Shown here: in pieces, positions 26,303 to 35,376 of the stretch
Numbering within the stretch: position 1 is the stretch's first letter
Layout: the number at the start of each line of letters is the position of its first letter
Assembly: GCA_963974485.1 (NCBI GenBank)
Contig: CAXBBS010000009.1
Span: forward strand, 21,328 to 85,327
Length of the DNA stretch: 64,000 nucleotides
From: JAALKW01 sp963974485
GTDB taxonomy: Bacteria > Pseudomonadota > Gammaproteobacteria > Legionellales > Legionellaceae
Reading direction: 5' to 3'
Notes under the pieces: generated by a model
The model's database searches: none
Seen by the model: the letters and a program-made list of their open reading frames with translations, nothing else
What the model was told of the DNA's origin: nothing
Translations under genes and position numbers: made by a program

Positions 26303-29300
26303 TTAAGCAGCGGGTGGTTCCTGTTTTTTGCTGTTCTCTTTTTCAGAATCTTTTTCAGCTACGGCTTCAGCATCCCCTGATTTTTGAGAAAAAAATCTAT
26401 ATCCTCCTGAACTCAAGGAACTCAAGCTTTCCCTCCTGTACTTGTCATTCTCTTCATACTCAATCAGAGGCTCTGTTAATGGCGATTCTTCTTTATGTTT
26501 ATCATACCACTTGGCTAAATCTGGTCTTTTATTTTCATCCAAATGCAACCAATTTCTATACGCCCTGGCTGTTACACAAACAAAATCGTCTTTGTTCTTT
26601 TTTCCCGTCAAATTATCAGAACCCTTACATTCATGCCACTTTCCTTGCTCATCTTTTTGCAAATACATCAAATCATGAGTAATTTCCAGCGTGGCTTTAG
26701 CTTCGCTGTATTTTTTATACATTTTTTCAAAAGAGTCCGTCATTATTCGACCCCACCAGAAATTTTTGGGCTCATAAATTTTTGACTCACATCCAATCTT
26801 CAAATGATTCATTTTAATCTCAGAGGCATTAAAAGGCTCCGTACGCCACGTCCTCGATTCCCCCGTGTTTTTCACAGCGGTTCTAAAACGATCAGTATGC
26901 TTACGTTGCTCATCCTTATCTTTATCCTCACTTTCCTCTGCTTTGATTTTACTGAATAACTGTACAAAATTACTTTTTTTGCTTCGACTTAACCACTCAT
27001 AACGTGCGATTTCTTTTGCCGCGCCAGGACGTGTGAATGTTTCTGGAATCACGAGACTGAACCTATCACTCGCCATGACCGTATCTTTGAGATACCCTCG
27101 AAGCATCAGTGCTTGACTTTGCTTATATAAATCACTAATCCCTTTATAGCCTGACGCCAGAGCGCATTGAAGCACCATTTGCCGCATTTGTGATACCTCA
27201 CGATCATAACTACCATCTGCGAAAACGACATTATTACCCGACATATTATTTTCATCGGCATCCAGTGGATCGGATTCTTCATGTGTTAAATGCTCAAGTA
27301 CATTCTTTGCAGAATACGTTTTTCCTGAGCTTGAAGGACCACCTACCCACAAAATTAATCTTTTTGACCAGCGAGGACCCTCCACATGGTCTAATGCTCT
27401 TGAAAAAACAGCCTTTCTAAACGATTTACTCTTACCTTCTTCTTTGATGGCTTTTTTATATAACCGAAAACCTTCCTCACCTAAGAGCTCTTTTAACGTC
27501 ACGGCGTTATCGCTCATCGCAACCGTGGTATCCAGTGCATTCCCATCTAAAAATTTTAAACCTAAAAAACGAATAAAATCCTCTCGCGCGCCTTTAGGCG
27601 TCGTACCTTGGTGTGTTTTACGATACAGTGCTTTCTTTTCTTTATGACTTAAGTGTAGTGGAGCCTTTGGTTTACTCTCATCAGGTTTCGGCTTAACTTC
27701 ATAATTTCCAATGTGTTTAAGCCAATCTTTAATTTTATCTTTTTGCTTTATTGGACATTTTTCTAACGCTTGAATCCGCTCATTGTGCATGCGCCTTGCG
27801 TTTATTTTAATATGTTTATTTTGTCTATTTTTCAATACCGCAAGTATTGCAGGAATAACGGTCATGACCGCAGCCACAGCACCTAATACGCCTGCCGAAC
27901 TTGAGCTCATATAAGACCAATCTGACATCGCATAATTGTTCCAAGCCCCTTTCATAGACTTTGTGAGGCCTTTATGCGCCTGCATTGCACCGGCCTTGCT
28001 CTGCTTTAAATTCGTCATCTGTTCCGCAGATTCTTCCGCAAAATTTCTTGAGATATTCCACCATTTAGATTTTGCTTCGACTTTTGCAGATGCCCCTTGA
28101 TCGACCAAACTAATCACCGATGCGGCTGCATACAATCCTTTTTGGTTATATTCCTCATTAAGACATTCATTTAATTTTTCAGCCCGACTTAAAACATTTT
28201 GTGGCGATGCACTCGCTAACAGCTTAAGCCGCTTAGCAAGCTTACTGCCTGATTTCATACCATCCAACATCAATACCCGGCCATTAATCGCTTGTGCACG
28301 TTCATTACCGCTTTTACAGCCCCCGATCGATGCTTCCTCAGAAAAGACGGATAATGTTTGAACTAATTTTGCATATTCATGTGTGCCATGCGCATCATGC
28401 GCGACAAGTTTTTTTAAACTATTTTTAACAGCTAAAACCAGTTCTTCATCTTTTTCACCTGCATCTAACTCAGGCACTTTTGTTGATTTCTCATTTTTCC
28501 ACTGCGCTTTAATCTTTTTAATTTGGGCTATAGCTGCCGTCCCATACTTGCTATCTGAAAAATAAGGTTCTCGAGGCGAAGATTCTAAATAATATTTATA
28601 ATACTCAACCAAACTATTTATTTCGCTTGTATTACACAACGTATGCATCAAGGCCATTTCAGCCATTAACGTAGATTCTCTCACCAACGGACGACGGCTC
28701 TTATAACTTAGGGTCTTGCCAAAACCATTAACAGAAATATTTTGAACAAAACACATAACATCGTGTGTCGCATTATATTCATGTGCACCTTGTAAAATAT
28801 GCGCGGCACTTTGTGTTTGTAAATTACCTTTAACATCCCCGATTCTATCGTGAATCGCTGTATATCGGTTGTAAATAAACGCGCGAGGTTTATCACTCGA
28901 TAGCTTTTTATCCAATTGATAAAATTCGGTAACCTCTGATAACTTAGCGACAACATCAGAAATAATCTCGTGGTCACCGAAATCTTTCTCTTTCTTTTTA
29001 ACCACCGGTGACGGTGTGCGTATTTGAATGCGTGGATTTAGTCCTGCTCTTATCGTCCCATCTTTGTTTCTACGACACGTGATCATTTGTCTATGTGCAA
29101 ACGCCTCTTTGCCAGCAACACGATGATGCGCAGTGTATTCAGAGCCTTTAATAAGCGTAACCAGCCCCGCTGCCTGATTAACATAGAGAATATCTTGCGT
29201 CGTCGCCGGCATATTTTCTGCAATATGCTTAGCACCTTCATGCTTCGCACCTTCGAAATCTTTTTTTGTTAATATAATGCCTGTTTCTTCTATAATTTTT

Positions 29301-29776
29301 TCCATAAAAATCGTATGCGCCATCGGTACGAGTTTCTTTCTTGCTTTATCAAGTGAGGCATTAAATTTTGCAAGATCAAATTCACCGTCTTTTTTCGCAA
29401 TTTTAGAAGCATCACGATAAGCACGTTCAATATAACGATTTACGCGTTTCATCGCGTCTTGACGTGCTATTTCTATTTTTGTCAGATCTATATCTGAACG
29501 CGACTTTTTAGCAATTTGTTCATACACACGCGCAGCCAGCATTAAGTGAAACGAAAATTCATCTTGGAGTGGAAGCTCGCTACCGCTTTGTTCTCCGTCT
29601 TTATGCCGATCTAAACGCACCAACGCACCTGGCTCCACACCCTTACGGTCCACTGAAACCAATAAAGAACCGTGCACGTCTTTTAATTGATTACGCTCGG
29701 CTTTTTCCTGAGCTACTTTAATCAAACGCTCCATATGAGCGGCTTCGGCTCTGCCTTGCTCTAAGTTATTCGCCAT
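26303..29776 (-). CDS. Large orphan P-loop protein with one hydrophobic hairpin; effector candidate
   Basis: The protein is 1157 residues from the ATG at 29776, which has AAGG 5 bp upstream; a TTG five codons earlier is not favoured. I do not recognise the family. Residues 1-600 are helical and charged (Lys/Glu-rich). Residues 628-648 form a hydrophobic segment (GVLGAVAAVMTVIPAILAVL) followed by a basic stretch. A P-loop GGPSSSGKT (residues 812-820, Lys819) is preceded by LILWV, and NVVFADGS may act as a Walker-B-like strand, resembling kinase-type P-loop NTPases such as zeta toxins, but this is only a resemblance. The end is Lys/Glu-rich (AEKDSEKENSKKQEPPAA), similar to the acidic E-block seen in many Dot/Icm substrates. 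No neighbour suggests an operon. Confidence 0.8.
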   Translation of the reverse strand: MANNLEQGRAEAAHMERLIKVAQEKAERNQLKDVHGSLLVSVDRKGVEPGALVRLDRHKDGEQSGSELPLQDEFSFHLMLAARVYEQIAKKSRSDIDLTKIEIARQDAMKRVNRYIERAYRDASKIAKKDGEFDLAKFNASLDKARKKLVPMAHTIFMEKIIEETGIILTKKDFEGAKHEGAKHIAENMPATTQDILYVNQAAGLVTLIKGSEYTAHHRVAGKEAFAHRQMITCRRNKDGTIRAGLNPRIQIRTPSPVVKKKEKDFGDHEIISDVVAKLSEVTEFYQLDKKLSSDKPRAFIYNRYTAIHDRIGDVKGNLQTQSAAHILQGAHEYNATHDVMCFVQNISVNGFGKTLSYKSRRPLVRESTLMAEMALMHTLCNTSEINSLVEYYKYYLESSPREPYFSDSKYGTAAIAQIKKIKAQWKNEKSTKVPELDAGEKDEELVLAVKNSLKKLVAHDAHGTHEYAKLVQTLSVFSEEASIGGCKSGNERAQAINGRVLMLDGMKSGSKLAKRLKLLASASPQNVLSRAEKLNECLNEEYNQKGLYAAASVISLVDQGASAKVEAKSKWWNISRNFAEESAEQMTNLKQSKAGAMQAHKGLTKSMKGAWNNYAMSDWSYMSSSSAGVLGAVAAVMTVIPAILAVLKNRQNKHIKINARRMHNERIQALEKCPIKQKDKIKDWLKHIGNYEVKPKPDESKPKAPLHLSHKEKKALYRKTHQGTTPKGAREDFIRFLGLKFLDGNALDTTVAMSDNAVTLKELLGEEGFRLYKKAIKEEGKSKSFRKAVFSRALDHVEGPRWSKRLILWVGGPSSSGKTYSAKNVLEHLTHEESDPLDADENNMSGNNVVFADGSYDREVSQMRQMVLQCALASGYKGISDLYKQSQALMLRGYLKDTVMASDRFSLVIPETFTRPGAAKEIARYEWLSRSKKSNFVQLFSKIKAEESEDKDKDEQRKHTDRFRTAVKNTGESRTWRTEPFNASEIKMNHLKIGCESKIYEPKNFWWGRIMTDSFEKMYKKYSEAKATLEITHDLMYLQKDEQGKWHECKGSDNLTGKKNKDDFVCVTARAYRNWLHLDENKRPDLAKWYDKHKEESPLTEPLIEYEENDKYRRESLSSLSSGGYRFFSQKSGDAEAVAEKDSEKENSKKQEPPAA

Positions 29777-29932
29777 ATCAACCTTCAACAAAATAGACTG
29801 ATAGATTTATTATAGACCATTACCAAATAACACGTTGCAGATTCTTTGTAATTTATTGGGTATTCACAAGAAGAAAACATCGTATAGGTATAGAATATAG
29901 CTATTCAGTTTGAATTCATTAAGGTTAAGCGC

Positions 29933-30838
29933 ATGAAAATAGCTATTTTATCAAGAAATAAGAAATTATATTCAACAAAACGACTCGTTGAAGCAGCTGA
30001 AGAGCGCGGACACGAGGTTCGTGTGCTGGACTACATTCGATGTTATATGAACATCACAGCAAAACAGCCATCGATACATTATCAGGGAGAAACACTTCCC
30101 ATGTTTGATGCAATTATCCCAAGAATTGGTGCAAGCCATACGTTTTACGGTACGGCTATCGTACGACAGTTTGAAACCTTAGGAACGTATTCTCTGAATT
30201 CATCCCTGGCGATCACACGCTCCAGGGATAAATTACGTTCACAGCAGCTCTTAGTCATGAAAGGCATTGATATGCCCATTACAGGTATCGCAAGTGTACC
30301 TGGAGATGTCGATGGTTTAATTAATACCGTCGGTGGAGCACCGCTTGTGATTAAACTCACCGAAGGCACTCAAGGTGTGGGTGTTGTGCTGGCTAAAACA
30401 AAAAAAGCCGCAGAAAGTGTAATACAAATGCTCATGAGTCTCAAAGAAAATATTATTATACAAGAATATATTGAAGAATCCGGTGGTGCTGATATTCGAT
30501 GTTTTGTTGTGGGAGATAAAGTGATTGCAGCCATGGAACGCAAGGCGGCACCCGGCGAATTCCGTGCTAATATTCACCAAGGCGGTAGCGCACATTTGGT
30601 TAAAATTACCAAGAAAGAACGGGAAGTCGCGATTAAAGCAGCAAAAGTCATGGGCTTGACCATGGCGGGTGTGGATATACTTCGATCGAACCGAGGTCCG
30701 TTAGTTCTCGAAATTAATTCATCACCGGGCTTAGAAGGCATCGAAGCGGCAACCAATAAAGATATTGCCGGCCTGATTATCGAACATCTAGAAAAAAATG
30801 CTAAGCCCATTGGGCCTAAAAGTCGCTATCAAGGATAA
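29933..30838 (+). CDS. rimK: RimK, ribosomal protein S6 glutamate ligase (ATP-grasp)
   Basis: The protein is 301 residues (E. coli RimK is 300). It adds glutamates to the C-terminus of ribosomal protein S6. Family signatures are MKIAILSRNKKLYSTKRLVE, the ATP-grasp core PLVIKLTEGTQGVGVVLA, IIQEYIEESGGADIRCFVVG, GEFRANIHQGGSA and VLEINSSPGLEGIE. AAGG lies 8 bp before the ATG. It is the first gene of a three-gene operon with an aspartoacylase-like deacylase (4-bp gap) and a RimB-like protease. Confidence 0.96.
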   Translation: MKIAILSRNKKLYSTKRLVEAAEERGHEVRVLDYIRCYMNITAKQPSIHYQGETLPMFDAIIPRIGASHTFYGTAIVRQFETLGTYSLNSSLAITRSRDKLRSQQLLVMKGIDMPITGIASVPGDVDGLINTVGGAPLVIKLTEGTQGVGVVLAKTKKAAESVIQMLMSLKENIIIQEYIEESGGADIRCFVVGDKVIAAMERKAAPGEFRANIHQGGSAHLVKITKKEREVAIKAAKVMGLTMAGVDILRSNRGPLVLEINSSPGLEGIEAATNKDIAGLIIEHLEKNAKPIGPKSRYQG

Positions 30839-30842
30839 GACC

Positions 30843-31880
30843 ATGAACGATATGCAAGATATCATCGAAATCAATCATATTAGCATTGCAAGAGGTGAGA
30901 GCAAAACCATCTTCTTACCGATGCCGAGTCTTTATGATTGCACGCCTATCACCATGCCGGTTCATGTCATTCGAGGCAAAAAACCAGGCCCCTGTCTTTG
31001 TGTGACGGCCGCGATTCATGGGGATGAAGTTAATGGTGTGGAAATTGTACGTCGCCTCGTGAAAAAAAGCATTTTTAAAAATATGGCAGGCACGCTCATC
31101 GCGATTCCAATCGTAAATGTTTATGGGTTTCTTTATCAAGATCGCTACTTGATGGATAGAAAAGACTTAAACCGCTCATTCCCTGGATCATCGAAAGGAT
31201 CGCCTGCATCACGTTTGGCGCACTTAATTTCAACTGAAATTTTATCTCAAGTCACACACTGCATTGATTTACATTCGGGATCCTTGCAGCGCACCAATTT
31301 ACCCCAAATTCGTGCAGACTTGGATATGGATGGCGTCTTACCTTTAGCTGAAGCGTTTAGTGCCCCGGTTATTTTACATGCAAAACTCCGTGATGGCTCC
31401 ATGAGACAATTTGCTAATGATAAATCGATACCTTTTTTACTCTACGAAGCCGGCGAATCGTTACGATTTGATGAGCTATCCATTAAAGCAGGTGTTCATG
31501 GTATTTTAAATGTCATGCATAAGTTAAACATGCTTGCATTAAAAAAACCATTTCACGGAAAAGTTGCCCCCTCGGTAGCCAAGCAAGCCTATTGGGTCCG
31601 TTCCCCTCGCAGTGGCTTATTGATACCTTATAAACATCTTGGTAAATTTGTAAAAAAAGGGGACCTGCTAGCAAAAATTTCAAATCCGATGGGTCAGCAA
31701 GAATATAAAGTGTTGTCTCCGTTAGATGGAATTATAATTGGCAAAAGTAATATGCCAATGATTTATGAAGGTGCAGCTATATTTAATATCGCCAGCTTCA
31801 AAAAATTAGATATGGTGGAAGAACAAGTCGACCTGCTCAAAGAATCTTACATCGATTTAGAGTCACCTCATATGTACTAG
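30843..31880 (+). CDS. Succinylglutamate desuccinylase/aspartoacylase family zinc hydrolase
   Basis: The protein is 345 residues from the ATG at 30843, which lies 4 bp after rimK; AAGGA within the rimK stop region serves as ribosome binding site, so longer N-terminal versions overlapping rimK are rejected. Zinc-carboxypeptidase-like signatures are AAIHGDEVNGVEIVRRL (His/Glu zinc ligands), DRKDLNRSFPGS, CIDLHSGS (third ligand His) and FLLYEAGES (catalytic Glu). The C-terminal 90 residues form a lipoyl-like beta module (GDLLAKISNP, VLSPLDGIIIG). Family members cleave N-acyl or N-aminoacyl groups. Next to rimK it might trim or recycle glutamyl groups; this is inference from neighbourhood. Confidence 0.93.
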   Translation: MNDMQDIIEINHISIARGESKTIFLPMPSLYDCTPITMPVHVIRGKKPGPCLCVTAAIHGDEVNGVEIVRRLVKKSIFKNMAGTLIAIPIVNVYGFLYQDRYLMDRKDLNRSFPGSSKGSPASRLAHLISTEILSQVTHCIDLHSGSLQRTNLPQIRADLDMDGVLPLAEAFSAPVILHAKLRDGSMRQFANDKSIPFLLYEAGESLRFDELSIKAGVHGILNVMHKLNMLALKKPFHGKVAPSVAKQAYWVRSPRSGLLIPYKHLGKFVKKGDLLAKISNPMGQQEYKVLSPLDGIIIGKSNMPMIYEGAAIFNIASFKKLDMVEEQVDLLKESYIDLESPHMY

Positions 31881-31898
31881 TACTCAAGGAGTCAACAC

Positions 31899-32354
31899 AT
31901 GAAAATTATGGAGGTCCATAATAAATTATTAATCGGTCGCTCTGAGTGGTGTGGTCTACCTCTATTAAATGTACCGCTTATCAAAGCCAAAATCGATACA
32001 GGCGCAAAAACTTCGGCCCTGCATGCGTTCAATCTGGTGTACGACAACACCAACGGTCAACAACGCGTGCACTATGATATTCATCCATTCCAAAATAATA
32101 ATAAAGTTATTGTCCGCTGCACGTCATTGGTTATTGATCAGCGTATGATTATGAGCTCCAATGGGCACAAAGAAAATCGCTATGTTATCTCAACATCCTT
32201 GTCACTGGGAGCAAAAACATGGCCGATTGAGTTAACACTCTCGAATCGAGATCCACTCAGGTTTCGCCTACTGCTTGGCCGCGAGGCTTTAAACCGTCAT
32301 GTTATGATTGATCCTCACTTAAACTACCACCAAGACAAACCGATTTCGTCGTAA
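31899..32354 (+). CDS. RimB/ATP-dependent zinc protease family (retropepsin-like) protein
   Basis: The protein is 151 residues. The signature is KAKIDTGAKTSALHA, containing the Asp-Thr-Gly triad of retropepsin-like aspartic proteases, and LLGREALNRHVMIDP near the C-terminus (family PF05618). Related proteins are encoded with rimK in many gammaproteobacteria and, in Pseudomonas, RimB acts with RimA and RimK on S6 modification. Here a desuccinylase/aspartoacylase homologue takes the middle position. GGAG lies before the ATG and the gap to the preceding gene is 18 bp. Confidence 0.9.
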   Translation: MKIMEVHNKLLIGRSEWCGLPLLNVPLIKAKIDTGAKTSALHAFNLVYDNTNGQQRVHYDIHPFQNNNKVIVRCTSLVIDQRMIMSSNGHKENRYVISTSLSLGAKTWPIELTLSNRDPLRFRLLLGREALNRHVMIDPHLNYHQDKPISS

Positions 32355-32374
32355 AAATAACGGGATAAAATATC

Positions 32375-33871
32375 ATGGAAACAAACCAGACACCCACGCT
32401 ACGGAGCAGCACCGCTACTTTATGGGCTCAAATACCTAAAGATATACGCTCAACGTTATCGACCTCTCGTCATGCTCAGGCTCAGCACAAAAGAAATACC
32501 CACGTTTTGGCATTAGCATTAATTAGACTCTGGACCGCAAGCGAATCAGAGGGTTACACTCAGTTGCATACAACGCAAAAAATACCTTTAGACAATATTT
32601 CTCCTGACACCATTCACCAACAATTTGTAAATGAACAACCGAGTAACCTCGGCGCACTCACGCTCGTGAACTTACTTTTATCCAATAAAGATTTTCCCAC
32701 ATCACTCAGTATGAACATGAACATGAACATGAACATGGGTACAGCCGATTTTTTATTTACACAACAAGGTGGTACCTTTTGGTCTGATTATAACGCTCGT
32801 GCTCCTGTCGACGCTCATCATTTCCTAACAACAACGGACTCCCTCGAAGAATCGTTGGCACGTGCTCTATCGAGGAAGATGGGTACGCATGCAGCATGGT
32901 GGCAGATAGCTTTACAGGGCATTGCCCCGAAAGAACAGCGCTCTATCCCGCTGACAAAACTCTTTCAGTTTGAAATTTTTGAAACGGCTTTACGTATATT
33001 TTTAACACCAATGCCGATGATAGAGCAGCTCGCAGATGCAACACTCAAACACCACGACTCTAATTTTAATCACTATCTCTTCAGAAAAATTGCTCAATTT
33101 AAAGAAAGATTTCTTAGCATGCTTTCAGAGCATCAATACACACAATGGCATCGTTGGATAGCACGCCAAGGGCTATTTCATGTCAAAAATTATATCCGCT
33201 ATATGTCGCATCCTGAAATCAGTTCTGAATTTATGCAGCATATCGTGCATAGCAGTATTGAACTCAGCATCCCCAACTTATACCGCATTGTACCTTTCGA
33301 ACACATGCGTAATTTTACCATCAACAACAAAGCGCAGTTATTGGATTATCTCATTGCACAGTTTGAAAAAAATTGGCAGCACGTAGCAACCCAGCCCATG
33401 AATAAATTATGGATGTTCACCGATGCATTGGTGATCTCGTTGGATGTCGAGCTACGACGCCAATCAACCACAATAGGTATAGAGCCTGAGGTTAAGCTAT
33501 TTTTAGGCCATTTTATGATGGCATGTATGTCGCTAAAAAAGCATGCTCTTATCCGTTTTTTAGTCTCACAAGACGATACGTTAGTGCATATACCGATACA
33601 AAAAAAAGCGACCTTGCTGCCTGAAGACGAAAAATGGGCTAATCATTCGTTATTATATTTTGCGCAACAAAAAAACCATACAGAGATGGTTGCGCTATTG
33701 AAATCAAAGGGCGCACGCTTATTAATGATCGAGTCAGGAGAAACAACGATCGAATCACCGAAAGCTGAACACCGTGCTTCCAGACGACGCGCTTCATTTT
33801 TCGGGCAACCTCAAGCGAATGAACCATTACACGATAGACAACTCGAATTAGATCTCCTGGGTCCAATGTAG
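32375..33871 (+). CDS. Orphan protein with a C-terminal ankyrin-like repeat
   Basis: The protein is 498 residues with no recognised overall family. It is mostly helical. Residues 113-121 are a MNMNMNMNM run encoded by a perfect 6-bp tandem repeat. Near the end, WANHSLLYFAQQKNHTEMVALLKSKGA matches the ankyrin helix-turn-helix pattern once, so a degenerate ankyrin region is likely. The tail (RRASFFGQPQANEPLHDRQL) is basic then polar. It begins 20 bp after the rimB-like gene and could be read from the same promoter, although its function looks unrelated. I regard it as a possible host-directed protein, with low certainty. Confidence 0.75.
   Translation: METNQTPTLRSSTATLWAQIPKDIRSTLSTSRHAQAQHKRNTHVLALALIRLWTASESEGYTQLHTTQKIPLDNISPDTIHQQFVNEQPSNLGALTLVNLLLSNKDFPTSLSMNMNMNMNMGTADFLFTQQGGTFWSDYNARAPVDAHHFLTTTDSLEESLARALSRKMGTHAAWWQIALQGIAPKEQRSIPLTKLFQFEIFETALRIFLTPMPMIEQLADATLKHHDSNFNHYLFRKIAQFKERFLSMLSEHQYTQWHRWIARQGLFHVKNYIRYMSHPEISSEFMQHIVHSSIELSIPNLYRIVPFEHMRNFTINNKAQLLDYLIAQFEKNWQHVATQPMNKLWMFTDALVISLDVELRRQSTTIGIEPEVKLFLGHFMMACMSLKKHALIRFLVSQDDTLVHIPIQKKATLLPEDEKWANHSLLYFAQQKNHTEMVALLKSKGARLLMIESGETTIESPKAEHRASRRRASFFGQPQANEPLHDRQLELDLLGPM
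32711..32734 (+). repeat. (ATGAAC)4 tandem hexanucleotide inside an orphan gene
   Basis: Four perfect copies of ATGAAC encode Met-Asn repeats. A change in copy number keeps the reading frame, so it would vary protein length rather than switch the gene off. Confidence 0.9.
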
Positions 33872-33994
33872 AAAAAAAAGGCGACAACCCTTCACGATAA
33901 AATCTACATTAATTTTCGTGATCCTCACGACGTGCTTTTTCTTGATCCCCGTCTATGCTTTAAACTAGACCTATGATTTATACCGGAGAAAAAC

Positions 33995-35263
33995 GTGATC
34001 GATCCATTGACCTATCCGCCCAAAGGCGATAAAAAAAATTCAGATTATTTCAACGAATACCGCGTTAAAATTTACGAACGCAGACAGTCCAGTGGACTCA
34101 ATCAATTGCTCGGTAATATTCAAGCCCTGGTCGTTCAAGTACAAACGGGCGATGGATTTGCTTATCTAAAAGAACTCTATGCCATGATGCCTTATCGTTA
34201 TAGTAAGAGCTTTATTACCGAAACGCATCGGATTTATATTTTAGAAAATACAAAGCAAGCACCGCTATTTATTGTATTAGAACCGCTGGACTTTCATTTT
34301 AAAGATGATATTACACGTATTAACAAAATGTACCCGAACGCCCGTGAGAAATTTAATGCACGCTACGTTGGTGAAATTATGCACTGCAAAGATTTAAACG
34401 AAACAAAAAAAATATTAGAAAGCCATGATTTTAATTTCCAAGATCCGAATATTACCGAGAATAAATTTTACTGTAATCCGTATATTGCGTTCACACGCAT
34501 GTCAAATCATACGTTTAATAGCATGGGTTATACCCAACATGATTTACGAGATTTTGAAAATTTAGACCGTTTAGATCTTGGCCAGGCCTTCAGCCTCACC
34601 AACGCACAACAGAAAGAGCTGGATGCTATTGATACGTTCACGACAAAAACAGGTATCAAACCTTTGATGAAAGGCGTTGACCACATGGCCACCCGTATTC
34701 TTGCCGGCGAGCGCGAGGATGCTATCTTAGAATTTCTATGTTTGAGTAATTATTATTTTTGGGGTGCCTATAACATTGGAGAGATGAATTCATCGACCAA
34801 TGTTAACCGCGTGCCACATGGCGATGATATTAAATCACCCGCCAAAGTTTTTACTGCGAATAATACGCCGTTTATGATTAATTCGTTTAAACATTTACCG
34901 ATGCCCACTGAAAATTTTGTCCGTAATTATGGGCGGCGCATGCACCATATTGCGATCGAAATTGCTGATGGCGATCATAGTAAAACCATGAAAAATCTAG
35001 ACCATGTGATTCATATTTTACGCGACCAAAAACATGTTCAATTTTTAGCTAAAATATTTGGTGAATGCAAAGATGAGCCTGATTTAAAGCAAATTTTTTC
35101 TAAACATTCTGCATTGTCTTTATTAATTACCGAATATGTTGAGCGCTGCCATGGTTTTGATGGTTTTTTTACCAAGCATAATGTAGCCGCGCTCACCGAA
35201 GCTGCAGGGCTTGATGAAGAGGTGAAACAACATCATCTTCAAAAAGGTATTGTTGGTGATTAA
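33995..35263 (+). CDS. VOC-family dioxygenase resembling 4-hydroxyphenylpyruvate dioxygenase
   Basis: The protein is 422 residues, starting at a GTG with GGAGAA six bases before it. The C-terminal half aligns with the HPPD/HMS layout of vicinal-oxygen-chelate enzymes: His230 in KGVDHMATRI, His318 in RRMHHIAIEI and Glu380 in LLITEYVERC, followed by GFFTKHNVAALTEA, which parallels the FGxxNFxALFxxIE end of HPPD. These three residues would be the Fe(II) ligands. The N-terminal half is divergent and longer than usual. I infer an Fe(II)-dependent alpha-keto-acid-type dioxygenase with unknown substrate. It is a single-gene unit ended by the terminator at 35351. Confidence 0.7.
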   Translation: MIDPLTYPPKGDKKNSDYFNEYRVKIYERRQSSGLNQLLGNIQALVVQVQTGDGFAYLKELYAMMPYRYSKSFITETHRIYILENTKQAPLFIVLEPLDFHFKDDITRINKMYPNAREKFNARYVGEIMHCKDLNETKKILESHDFNFQDPNITENKFYCNPYIAFTRMSNHTFNSMGYTQHDLRDFENLDRLDLGQAFSLTNAQQKELDAIDTFTTKTGIKPLMKGVDHMATRILAGEREDAILEFLCLSNYYFWGAYNIGEMNSSTNVNRVPHGDDIKSPAKVFTANNTPFMINSFKHLPMPTENFVRNYGRRMHHIAIEIADGDHSKTMKNLDHVIHILRDQKHVQFLAKIFGECKDEPDLKQIFSKHSALSLLITEYVERCHGFDGFFTKHNVAALTEAAGLDEEVKQHHLQKGIVGD

Positions 35264-35350
35264 GCTCTAAATATTGGATAGAAAAGCCACGCCTAACATC
35301 TATCATCTATTTTAATGCAAATTTAATGCAAAAAAACGTAACGCGACAAG

Positions 35351-35376
35351 AAAACCCCTCAGGCCTCAGGGGTTTT
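35351..35376. terminator. Bidirectional Rho-independent terminator
   Basis: A 9-bp perfect stem AAAACCCCT / AGGGGTTTT (35351-35359 and 35368-35376) with an 8-nt loop ends in a T-run in both directions. It separates the convergent dioxygenase and decarboxylase genes and overlaps the stop codon of the latter. Confidence 0.88.
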
